Of a stretch of DNA of 64,000 nt, positions 52,728-60,583 are shown one piece after another. The notes beneath the pieces are model-generated. The model had not been told where the DNA came from and ran no database searches. It saw nothing but the letters and a program-made list of their open reading frames with translations. The position numbers and the translations under genes were made by a program. The stretch's first letter is position 1, and every line of letters begins with the position of its first letter. Origin of the DNA: JAAYJR01 sp964563975 (GTDB taxonomy: Bacteria > Bacteroidota > Bacteroidia > Bacteroidales > Prolixibacteraceae); contig CAZLZJ010000001.1 in assembly GCA_964563975.1 (NCBI GenBank), positions 1-64,000 of the forward strand, written 5' to 3'.

Positions 52728-53858
52728 TCAGTAGAGAAATTCTATAGAAACAGCTGCAGGAATCTTTATCTCATACCCGGTAAATTGGGGCATCCCATTT
52801 GCTTTATTGATCTTATAAACAACAACATTTCCACTCTTCTGGTTAGCAACGACAATAAATCTTTGATCGGGACTGAATGCAAAACTCCTTGGCCAGTCAC
52901 CCTGTGAAGATATATACCCTTTCCACTGTAATCTTTTTGAATCCTGAATTTCATAAACAACAATTGAATTGTGCCCTCTGTTTGACCCGTACAAAAATTT
53001 CCCATCGGCAGAAACATGAATATCGGCACAATAATTCACATCGGTAAATTCTCCGGGAACCGTGCTTACCGTTTCAAATATATCCCATCTCTTTTCCCCT
53101 CTTTTAAAAGAGGTAATTGTAGGTTTCAGCTCATTGATAACATAAATTACATCACCGTCAGGGTGAAAATCAAAATGGCGCGGACCTGACCCGGCCGGCA
53201 ATTCCAAATATTTCTGACGTGCCCTTTTATGCATAAAATTTTTAACATTGAAGATATCTACCCTGTCGGTTCCAAGATCTGCACTAAAAACTGTATCGCC
53301 CGATGGTGAAAATCTTAATGAATGAGCATGCGGGGCAGACTGTCTGGACCGATCCGGCCCCGATCCTTTATTAATAACCGTGGAAGAGGCAGGGCGCAAA
53401 GAGCCATCTTCATTTACGGGATACAATGAGGTTGTCCCTCCTCCATAGTTTGCAATCCCAACAATTTTTCCATCAGGTGAAATATCAACATGACAAGGAT
53501 GACCGCCATGGGAATCCTGCCGGTTGATGAAATCGAGTCTCCCGTCAACGCCAATCCTGTACGCCTCAATGAAGCCATCCGATTTACCGTCGCCGGCAGC
53601 CAACCTTGTAACTGCATACAATGTTCTTTTATCTGGAGAAATTTTTAAAAAGTTGGGATTATTCATACCTTTAAAAACCTGACTTAAAGAAATTTCGCCT
53701 GTTGCGTAATTAAAATCACAAAGATAAATCCCTTCCGAGCCCTCGTCGGTATAAGTGCCTGCATAAAACTTTCCTCCTCCCCGGATTTGAGAAAAACCGG
53801 CTAAAGAAATAAAAGAAACAAGAAAAAAAGAGGTAATTATTTTATATACCCGTTCCAT
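52728..53858 (-). CDS. Secreted lactonase-family seven-bladed propeller (6-phosphogluconolactonase-like)
   Basis: The 376-residue protein has a signal peptide (VSFISLAGFSQ) and a YbhE/Pgl-type beta-propeller: FYAGTYTDEGSEGIYLCDF, NPNFLKISPDKRTLYAVTR, GGHPCHVDISPDGKIVGIAN, GSGPRHFDFHPDGDVIYVIN and DWPRSFAFSPDQRFIVVANQ. Cytoplasmic homologues hydrolyse 6-phosphogluconolactone; the signal peptide places this one in the periplasm or outside, where the substrate is more likely another lactone or muconolactone-like compound. No pentose phosphate genes are nearby. Function should be left as lactonase-like. Confidence 0.85.
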   Translation of the reverse strand: MERVYKIITSFFLVSFISLAGFSQIRGGGKFYAGTYTDEGSEGIYLCDFNYATGEISLSQVFKGMNNPNFLKISPDKRTLYAVTRLAAGDGKSDGFIEAYRIGVDGRLDFINRQDSHGGHPCHVDISPDGKIVGIANYGGGTTSLYPVNEDGSLRPASSTVINKGSGPDRSRQSAPHAHSLRFSPSGDTVFSADLGTDRVDIFNVKNFMHKRARQKYLELPAGSGPRHFDFHPDGDVIYVINELKPTITSFKRGEKRWDIFETVSTVPGEFTDVNYCADIHVSADGKFLYGSNRGHNSIVVYEIQDSKRLQWKGYISSQGDWPRSFAFSPDQRFIVVANQKSGNVVVYKINKANGMPQFTGYEIKIPAAVSIEFLY

Positions 53859-54143
53859 ATTAATTTATATTTTTGTTCATTTATAAATAGTGATACGAAG
53901 TTTAAGAAAATTTTACTCATTTTGTTTGATTTATAAGTAATAATTGAAATATTTTCTAACCGGAAAATAATTATTGCTATTACAAAATCAATTAAAATTA
54001 TAAATCAATTCGGTTTAATATTCAAAAAACATTTAAGAAAGCTTTACAAATAGATACTTTTGTACCAATTTTGGAATTTTTTAAAAAATTTTTCCTATTT
54101 TGGTACAAAATTTACAAACATAGGACGTTTAAATCAATTGAAG
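53859..54143. other. Divergent intergenic region with large inverted repeat
   Basis: The AT-rich 285-base space separates the lactonase-like gene from the response regulator. It contains a perfect plus-strand -7 element, TACTTTTG (54055-54062), the nested inverted repeat at 54058-54110 and an 8-base direct repeat TTTACAAA at 54043-54050 and 54111-54118. No small gene was supported. Confidence 0.5.
54058..54110. repeat. Nested inverted repeat in the response-regulator leader
   Basis: Outer arms TTTTGTACCAA (54058-54068) and TTGGTACAAAA (54100-54110) are perfect 11-base inverted repeats. Centred between them is a perfect 16-base palindrome AATTTTTTAAAAAATT (54075-54090), flanked by TTGG/GGAA and TTTCC-like steps. 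The left arm overlaps the -7 element. It could be an operator or an RNA hairpin in the leader. Confidence 0.6.
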
Positions 54144-55514
54144 ATGACCACTCAAAAAAAGAATATAAAGTATGAAATTTTTATTGTAGAAGACAACACC
54201 CTTTATGCTCAACTGCTGAAAAAGCATCTTGTCAGCAACAACTATCAGGTGAGAGTTTTTTACAATGCACGCGACTGTTTAAATGCTTTGGATGAACAAC
54301 AGCCGGATGTGCTGACTCTTGACTATACCCTGCCCGACATGGGCGGTCACGAGGCCATGAAGGAGATACAAAAAAGATCTCCTCAAACAAATATTATAAT
54401 AATCTCTGCCCAGGAGAGTATAAATACTGCTATTGAGCTGATGAAAAACGGGGCATACGACTATATAAGAAAGGCATCCGACACAAGGGAAAAACTTACT
54501 AACATAATTAAAAACCTTTATGCTTCTGATTTGCTTAAAAAGGAAAATCAGCGTTTAAAAGGGGCCATATTAGACCGGTACAATTTCAGAAAGCTGATAA
54601 AAGGCAACAGCAGAGAGATAGAACAGGTCTTTTCTTTAATGGAAAAAGCAACTCAAACCAATATTTCTGTATCTATCAGCGGTGAAACGGGCACAGGCAA
54701 AGAATTGGTGGCAAAAGGAATACACTATAACTCCGCCCGAAGCGGCAAGCCATTTATTGCAGTGAATGTATCTGCCATACCGGAAACTTTAATTGAAAGT
54801 GAACTTTTCGGACATGAAAAAGGTGCTTTCACAAGTGCTGAATTTAGAAAGATCGGCAGATTTGAACAAGCTAATACAGGTACACTTTTTCTTGATGAAA
54901 TAGCAGACCTCAACTTAAACCTTCAGGCTAAGCTGCTCAGGGTAATACAGGAAAGAGAGCTGACACGTCTTGGCGGTATTGAAATAATTCCACTGGATGT
55001 CAGGATCCTGACTGCCACGCATAAGAACCTGGCAAATCTGGTGACTACCGGAAAATTCAGGCAGGATCTCTATTACAGGCTTTTGGGACTGCCAATAGAG
55101 GTGCCCCCCCTGAGACACCGGGGAAAAGATATTATATTATTGGCTAAATATTTTGTAAATGAGTTCTGCAAAGAGAACGACATGTCCAAAAAAACAATTT
55201 CCGAGGATACTAAAAAGACACTCTTTACATACCCCTTCCCGGGAAATATCAGAGAATTGAAAGCTATGATGGAGCTGGCCTGTGTAATGACCAACAGCGA
55301 TATAATAAAGCCTGTTCATCTAAATATAAATATTGAGGAAAATGTAAGTCACCTGTTAGCCGATGAAAGGACCCTTGAAGAATATAACCATCAGATTGTT
55401 AAACATTTTTTAAATAAATATAACCATAATGTGCGGTTAGTTGCATCAAAGCTTGATATAGGGAAATCTACAATTTACAGGATGCTGCAAAATAAAGAGC
55501 TCTCCTTCAACTGA
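54144..55514 (+). CDS. Sigma-54-type (NtrC family) response regulator
   Basis: The 456-residue protein has a receiver domain (IFIVEDNTLYAQLL, phospho-acceptor D60 in LTLDYTLPD), an AAA+ sigma-54 activation domain (Walker A GETGTGKELVAKG, ESELFGHEKGAFTSAEF, Walker B GTLFLDEIADL) and a Fis-type helix-turn-helix (RLVASKLDIGKSTIYRMLQN). The loop that contacts sigma-54 reads GAFTSA rather than GAFTGA. It is phosphorylated by an unseen kinase. I start at ATG 54144; an extension to 54060 would translate through the inverted repeat. It precedes genes for a barrel-like protein and a pentahaem cytochrome on the same strand, 126 bases on, which may be its targets. Confidence 0.92.
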   Translation: MTTQKKNIKYEIFIVEDNTLYAQLLKKHLVSNNYQVRVFYNARDCLNALDEQQPDVLTLDYTLPDMGGHEAMKEIQKRSPQTNIIIISAQESINTAIELMKNGAYDYIRKASDTREKLTNIIKNLYASDLLKKENQRLKGAILDRYNFRKLIKGNSREIEQVFSLMEKATQTNISVSISGETGTGKELVAKGIHYNSARSGKPFIAVNVSAIPETLIESELFGHEKGAFTSAEFRKIGRFEQANTGTLFLDEIADLNLNLQAKLLRVIQERELTRLGGIEIIPLDVRILTATHKNLANLVTTGKFRQDLYYRLLGLPIEVPPLRHRGKDIILLAKYFVNEFCKENDMSKKTISEDTKKTLFTYPFPGNIRELKAMMELACVMTNSDIIKPVHLNINIEENVSHLLADERTLEEYNHQIVKHFLNKYNHNVRLVASKLDIGKSTIYRMLQNKELSFN

Positions 55515-55640
55515 TTTCCGGCTGTTACCTGTTGCAATGAGGTTATTTATATATGTAATTTTTTAAACCTGTTTAATATTGATTAAATTATCTCTTTTTG
55601 TTACCTTAGCCAAACGATAAACGTAAATAACCTTTAAGCC

Positions 55641-56405
55641 ATGTCAAGAAAATTAATTGCACTGACATTATTTATTCTCCCCCTTATAGCAAATGCACAA
55701 TTTTTCAAAATCTATCCTTACATGACCTCTGAAGCAGGCGAAAAGGAGCTGGTTTACTGGTTCAGCGCCATAGGATCCAAACATAAATACTCTTTTTTTG
55801 GAGAGCCTGTTGACAGGAACGGGTTAACGGCCCACTCATTGGAATTGGAATACGGATTAAGCAATAAATGGACTGCAGCGCTATATCTCGATTTTGAACA
55901 TCCGGCAGGGCAAAGTCTAAAACAGGTTGCCACCAAAGCAGTTATGTTTCATGGCAGGTTCTGGGAAAAAGGCGAACGCCCGATTGACATGGGATTATAT
56001 GTTGAATATATCCTTCCCAGAAAAAGTCATAAAGCCGGAGAAGAGCTTGAGATAAAATGGATTCTTGAAAAAGATTTTGGATTTAACTCATTTGTACTCA
56101 ATCCTACTTTTGAAAAAATCACCAGCGGCCCCGGTGTAGGAAAAGGGATCGAATTAGCTTTAAACGGCGGCTGGTACTTCAGAAAAAGCATGAAATACCA
56201 GCCCGGGATTGAGCTCTATTCAAAATGGGGAGAGCTGAGAGATCTTTCTCCATTAAATGAATCAAAAACATATATATTCCCGGCGATAGATATTATTTTC
56301 GGGACTCAAGGCAATATTACCTGGCATACAGGCGCAGGATTTGGTCTGACCAATCCGGCAGATAATTTTGTGTTTAAATCTATCCTGTCAATCGGATTTT
56401 TTTAA
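55641..56405 (+). CDS. Predicted outer-membrane barrel-like protein next to a multihaem cytochrome
   Basis: The 254-residue protein has a signal peptide (ALTLFILPLIANAQ) and about ten amphipathic strands (SLELEYGLSNKWTAALYLDF, GLYVEYILPRKSH, FNSFVLNPTFEK, IELALNGGWYFRK, ITWHTGAGFGLTN), closing with FKSILSIGFF, a terminal aromatic of the outer-membrane barrel type. No enzyme motif is present. It is 23 bases before the pentahaem cytochrome gene on the same strand, so they should be co-transcribed. By position, it may be the outer-membrane partner of the cytochrome; no homology to MtrB or another named porin is visible and it is much shorter. Confidence 0.75.
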   Translation: MSRKLIALTLFILPLIANAQFFKIYPYMTSEAGEKELVYWFSAIGSKHKYSFFGEPVDRNGLTAHSLELEYGLSNKWTAALYLDFEHPAGQSLKQVATKAVMFHGRFWEKGERPIDMGLYVEYILPRKSHKAGEELEIKWILEKDFGFNSFVLNPTFEKITSGPGVGKGIELALNGGWYFRKSMKYQPGIELYSKWGELRDLSPLNESKTYIFPAIDIIFGTQGNITWHTGAGFGLTNPADNFVFKSILSIGFF

Positions 56406-56428
56406 TTGACTACCAAAAAATTTAAGTG

Positions 56429-57799
56429 ATGCAAAAAATATTACTCTTTTTTATAGTGATGCTACTGTCCGGAACAATTTCTGCCCAGGAGAAAGCTATT
56501 CTGAAGGCACAAGCAAAAAATCAAAAAAAACAGTACCATTACTTTGAAAACCCGCAAGTTTGTGCAGGGTGCCACTGGGATAAGTTTGCAAGATGGAATC
56601 TTTCTCAGCACTCTAAGGCATTTACAGGCGATTTTTTTCAAAAGCAGTTTTATGATCTTGTAATACCCTCCGAATCTCTTGCCCCCGAACTAAAAGGGGT
56701 AAAAGACGGCTGTATTGGATGTCATGCTCCAAGTGCATATCTTACCGGAGAAATGGTTCCTGAAAAATCTCCCGTAACCGATAATTTCATGAAAAAAACC
56801 GATGGCTTTAAAACAAGAGCCGATAGAGGTATTTTTTGTGATTTCTGCCATACAATAAGCCATTTTCGAAATGACCCGCCATTCAATCACGACTATATTT
56901 CAACAGCTACTGAAGCAGTCGATACCAAATTCGGAGACCTTGAGTTTCCATGGTCCCCACACCATGAAACAGCTACTTCAGAAATCTTTGAGGACCCAAT
57001 GATGTGCTCAACCTGCCATAATGAATTAAATCCTTACAATATATGGGTAAAAGCCACTTTCACCGAATATGAAGAGAGTCCCTATCCATTCAGAAATATA
57101 GTTTGCCAAACCTGCCATATGCAGGTAATGGGCGGGAAACCTGCTAAAATGGGTATAACCCGCCCCGAAAACTCAGACCACTGGTTTGGTGGTGGTTTTT
57201 CTGAATTTGTAGAAGGTGCTGCCACCGTGACAATTAAACTGGATAGAGAAGAATTTAAAAAAGGTGAGCTGGTAAACTTTTCCGTAGATGTACAGGCTGT
57301 GGCAACAGGGCATAAATTTCCAACAGGCTCAACAGAAGAACGTGATGTCTGGCTGCGACTTTCATTAGTAAACTCTGAAGGAGAAGAGCTGCTTCACATA
57401 CCTGTTCCTGCAAATCCTGAAGACCCTTATGATAAATACTTTATAACCAGCAATGAAGTGGTTGCATACCCCTCTCACAGTAAGCTGTCACAACCAATTG
57501 TACGGGATGCCCTTCCGGAAGGCGACAGATTATACCATAGTGCATTTTTGGATAGTGAAGGAGAATTCACCTATGCCCAATGGCTGTGCACCAAGGAGAT
57601 AGAAAACAGATTAGAACCACTGAAAGTAAGAACCGAAAAGTACGATTTTAAAATTCCGGATAATATTGAAGGAGTTGTCTACCTGCAGGCAAAACTGAAT
57701 TACAGAAGAATGCCCGACTCTCTGGCTGACTATTTCAAAATAGATCGCCGCCCGGTAATACAGGTTGCCAAAGAGGTTAGGAAAATCTTTGTAAATTAA
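56429..57799 (+). CDS. Secreted pentahaem cytochrome c, cytochrome c554-like
   Basis: The 456-residue protein has a signal peptide (MLLSGTISAQ) and five CxxCH haem c sites: CAGCH (C45), CIGCH (C95), CDFCH (C137), CSTCH (C193) and CQTCH (C226). This spacing resembles the cytochrome c554/NapC-associated multihaem class. A large C-terminal part (about 235-456) without haem sites looks like a beta-sandwich and includes ATGHKFPTGSTEERDVWLRL, seen in other multihaem cytochromes. It is periplasmic or at the cell surface; its electron donor and acceptor are unknown. The start ATG at 56429 follows GTG 56426. Its end overlaps the convergent GT2 gene by 23 bases. Confidence 0.9.
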   Translation: MQKILLFFIVMLLSGTISAQEKAILKAQAKNQKKQYHYFENPQVCAGCHWDKFARWNLSQHSKAFTGDFFQKQFYDLVIPSESLAPELKGVKDGCIGCHAPSAYLTGEMVPEKSPVTDNFMKKTDGFKTRADRGIFCDFCHTISHFRNDPPFNHDYISTATEAVDTKFGDLEFPWSPHHETATSEIFEDPMMCSTCHNELNPYNIWVKATFTEYEESPYPFRNIVCQTCHMQVMGGKPAKMGITRPENSDHWFGGGFSEFVEGAATVTIKLDREEFKKGELVNFSVDVQAVATGHKFPTGSTEERDVWLRLSLVNSEGEELLHIPVPANPEDPYDKYFITSNEVVAYPSHSKLSQPIVRDALPEGDRLYHSAFLDSEGEFTYAQWLCTKEIENRLEPLKVRTEKYDFKIPDNIEGVVYLQAKLNYRRMPDSLADYFKIDRRPVIQVAKEVRKIFVN

Positions 57800-58970
57800 G
57801 ATTCAACAACCCGGTTTGGGAATCAAGTTCCGCTTTTTCATAATAGTTGGTGTGTGCATAATTCAAATATTTTAAAATTTTAAAAGCATTGAATTTTTGA
57901 AAAAAGCGTATATCAAAAGTTTTTAATGTCGAACAGTTCTTATTCAGATCATCCAACTCATCCTGAAAGTTCTCTTCTATGATGAAATTTCTAATAGATT
58001 CAGGCAAAGTATTGATATAGATGTGATACTCTGCTTCAGTTATCCTGAAAAGTTTCTTTCTGATCCTGAAAAATTCACGAAGATCGCAAAAGGAGTTAAA
58101 ATTATAGGTTTTTGAAAGATCCTCTTCATAACGCATCCACTTGTTAAGTACAGGCCCTGTGCCAAATGGCACCCGGTCGGATAACCTGGCTGACGGATGG
58201 ACAGTTGTGGCAGATATCTCCCCGACATTACCCAGATGAACCAGATTTTGCAAAAAATAAAAATCCTCACCTGCCTGCCTCCTGCTCATCCCTCCCCGCT
58301 TAACATATGCATCGGCTCTCACGGCAAATGCCGACCCGATTGTAAAAATAGAATGCGGATACCCCGAGAAACGGAGTGCCCTCCTGTAGTAAGCAAGGTA
58401 CTTCTCATATAAAAGAATACCCTGCAGATGTCTTCCTTCCAGATTTTCAGTCTGATGCTCAAAAGAGATTACAGCACCAACATCTGCAGGACTGTTCAAA
58501 AAATGATCAAAAATAGCTGTCAGATAATTTTTTTCTACAATAGTATCAGCATCAAGAGAAACAATGATCCCTTCAGGCCTGTTTAAAAAGTTAAACCGCC
58601 TGACGGCATTATCCATACCTCTCTTTCTTGCCACCCCGACACCTGCCCACTTTGAAGGAAATTCAACCGGGCCTTCCACAAAAAAGCGCAAATTTTTTCT
58701 CTGATTATTCCTGATCCAGTCATCTGCCTCCATAGCTGTCTTTTGATTATAAAGGCGGACTTCTTCTTTGGAAATAACTGAATGATTGATCAATATAATT
58801 ACCTCTGCAGAGCATGGAGGCAGATCGCATTTAACTAACGATTCAAGAGTATTAATAATTTCAGGCTCCATGAAACAAGGTATTACAACAATTATCCTTG
58901 TATCAGGATCCGGAATATCTTCAATCCATTTAAAGTTTTTACTTTTCTGCAAATAACGGTTTGCAAACAT
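57777..58970 (-). CDS. Glycosyltransferase family 2 protein
   Basis: The 397-residue protein has a GT-A fold: IIVVIPCFMEPEIINTLESL at the N-terminus, DxD-type IIVSLDADTIVEKNY for divalent metal and nucleotide-sugar binding, and an acidic QAGEDFYFLQNL block near the catalytic base. No membrane helices are evident. It transfers a sugar to an unknown acceptor, likely in envelope synthesis. It is followed in the upstream direction by the OmpH gene (20-base gap) on the same strand and overlaps the cytochrome gene tail by 23 bases, convergently. Product specificity cannot be read. Confidence 0.88.
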   Translation of the reverse strand: MFANRYLQKSKNFKWIEDIPDPDTRIIVVIPCFMEPEIINTLESLVKCDLPPCSAEVIILINHSVISKEEVRLYNQKTAMEADDWIRNNQRKNLRFFVEGPVEFPSKWAGVGVARKRGMDNAVRRFNFLNRPEGIIVSLDADTIVEKNYLTAIFDHFLNSPADVGAVISFEHQTENLEGRHLQGILLYEKYLAYYRRALRFSGYPHSIFTIGSAFAVRADAYVKRGGMSRRQAGEDFYFLQNLVHLGNVGEISATTVHPSARLSDRVPFGTGPVLNKWMRYEEDLSKTYNFNSFCDLREFFRIRKKLFRITEAEYHIYINTLPESIRNFIIEENFQDELDDLNKNCSTLKTFDIRFFQKFNAFKILKYLNYAHTNYYEKAELDSQTGLLNLNLQRFS

Positions 58971-58990
58971 GCAATCCAGTTTGACGATTT

Positions 58991-59602
58991 TTATCTCTGA
59001 CCTGCAGCCGGCAAGTATCTGGCATTTAAAGCCTGCAATATCTCTTTGGTTATATTGTTGGCTTCGTCACCTATAAGCACCTCTGCCCCATTTAAAATAT
59101 AGTCGTAATTCTTATTTTTGTTGTACTCTTTCAGGCAGTTGATCAAACTGTCAAGTATCTGTTTATTGTTAGCCTGTTGCATTTCGGCAAGTTTGCCCGA
59201 AAGCTCCTGGTCGAGCTTGGCAATCTCCTGTTCTCTCCCTAACAAACGGTCACGCTCCTGAATTGCTCTTTGCTCTGTCAGAAATCCGCCTCTTTGTAAT
59301 TTTTCCTGAAATGCAGCAGCCTCCTTTTCAAAGGATTGCCGTTTGCTGCCATACTCTGCATTGTATGCTTCCTGGCTTTTTGTAAACTGATCGTGCAGAT
59401 CCTGAGCAAGATCATAATTTAAAATTACTGAATCAGCTTTTACATAAGCAATTTTAAGAGATCCGTCACCTTTAGGAACCTTGCTCATTATGGTTTCATT
59501 AATCTCTTCTGCTCTTTCCCCCGAACCGGTGAAATGTAGTATATATAATACCGCCACTGCAACCAAGGAAACAATACCAACAATTAAAGAAGTTGATTTC
59601 AT
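58991..59602 (-). CDS. OmpH/Skp-family periplasmic chaperone
   Basis: The 203-residue protein has an N-terminal signal or anchor (LIVGIVSLVAVAVLYILHF), KIAYVKADSVILNYDLAQDL, a long coiled coil (about 75-150, rich in Lys/Glu/Gln) and a C-terminal DYILNGAEVLIGDEANNITK strand region that matches OmpH/Skp. Skp trimers hold unfolded outer-membrane proteins in the periplasm. The gene has a perfect minus-strand -7 element, TATATTTG (59715-59708), implying a leader of about 100 bases that carries the hairpin at 59666-59687. It probably runs on into the GT2 gene. Confidence 0.9.
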   Translation of the reverse strand: MKSTSLIVGIVSLVAVAVLYILHFTGSGERAEEINETIMSKVPKGDGSLKIAYVKADSVILNYDLAQDLHDQFTKSQEAYNAEYGSKRQSFEKEAAAFQEKLQRGGFLTEQRAIQERDRLLGREQEIAKLDQELSGKLAEMQQANNKQILDSLINCLKEYNKNKNYDYILNGAEVLIGDEANNITKEILQALNARYLPAAGQR

Positions 59603-59665
59603 ACGTAAATAATTATTTTCAATGATATCATATAGCTTGCCGCATATATTTTAATTATCCTCTCA

Positions 59666-59687
59666 TATCCCGATTTTGATCGGGATA
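59666..59687. repeat. Hairpin-forming palindrome in the ompH leader
   Basis: Arms TATCCCGAT (59666-59674) and ATCGGGATA (59679-59687) are perfect complements around a TTTG loop. Similar short palindromes are scattered in some Bacteroidota genomes; this one lies in the likely ompH leader. Only one copy was noticed in this window. Confidence 0.55.
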
Positions 59688-59816
59688 CTCGTTTCATTTA
59701 ATGCCGACAAATATAATTTATTCATTCCAAAGCAACAGCTCAAACCAACACTTTTTTTATATTATTATAATTCAAAATGTTACTTGCCCGATTCTAATGA
59801 ACAAAAAAGATTTATA

Positions 59817-60389
59817 CTAAATTCCTTTATATATAATCTCATCTAACGGGCGTTTGGGAACATGATGTGTCAACCCTTCATCACGCCAATACTTAATATC
59901 CCCTTCCCCTGCAGTTTCCAATACAACTTTTTCAGAAGGTTTGCCAAGTGCTATAAGCCACAATATTTCAAGGTTGCCGGGAAGGTTAAAAAGTTCAGCA
60001 ACCTCTTTTTTATTAATGGTGCCGATTATACAACCGCCAAAACCATCTTCCACAGCACCTAATAAAATACTTTGCATGGCAATTCCGTCATCACAATAAC
60101 AACTGCTGGCCAACAATTTGTCGAGTAAAACAGCAACATAAGCCACAGGCCGCTCATTTTCAGCCGGCCCGGGCCAATCAGTCAGATATCCCGCCCAACC
60201 TAAATTGGGAAAGATCTTACTGTTTAAAGCCCGGCCGGTGCTGATTGCATATTTTAACGGTTGCATATTCCGGGCGCTTGCAGAAAATCTTGCAAGTTCA
60301 ATCCATTTAATTATTTGCTCCTTTGAAATTTGTACCGAAGAATCAAATTTTCTGTAACTGCGATTTTTAATTATTATATTACGAATCAT
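59817..60389 (-). CDS. Nitroreductase-family oxidoreductase
   Basis: The 190-residue protein has the FMN-dependent nitroreductase fold: RNIIIKNRSYRKFDSSVQIS, LARFSASARNMQPLKYAIST, DGIAMQSILLGAVEDGFGGC and LWLIALGKPSE. It is near the usual length for the small single-domain class. Family members reduce nitro compounds, quinones or iron-flavin partners with NAD(P)H; the physiological substrate is unknown. It is monocistronic, divergent from the M14 peptidase gene and separated by about 214 bases from ompH. ATG 60389 is the start. Confidence 0.9.
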   Translation of the reverse strand: MIRNIIIKNRSYRKFDSSVQISKEQIIKWIELARFSASARNMQPLKYAISTGRALNSKIFPNLGWAGYLTDWPGPAENERPVAYVAVLLDKLLASSCYCDDGIAMQSILLGAVEDGFGGCIIGTINKKEVAELFNLPGNLEILWLIALGKPSEKVVLETAGEGDIKYWRDEGLTHHVPKRPLDEIIYKGI

Positions 60390-60583
60390 TCATAAGGTAA
60401 TTTTGGTAATTCAAATGAGATGGTTATTGACTTTTAAAATTGATTTTTAGTAAAAATAGACAATTATCCTCTGCTTTAAGTAATATTCTAATAATAATAA
60501 ATCTTATTTTAGCCATTAATAATAAGTATAGCCGTCAACAGGAAGCAGAAATACAAAAAAGATAAACCTATAAATCAAAAAGT

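Noticed and set aside
54043..54118. Miniature transposable element with target duplication
   Set aside because: The TTTACAAA direct repeats do not directly abut both inverted arms (seven bases intervene on the left), and no second copy of the unit was noticed.
55515..55640. Sigma-54 promoter in front of the barrel/cytochrome genes
   Set aside because: CGGCTG near 55518 and TTGCA near 55531 resemble -24/-12 elements, but the GG-to-GC distance is two bases too long; sigma-54 spacing is strict.
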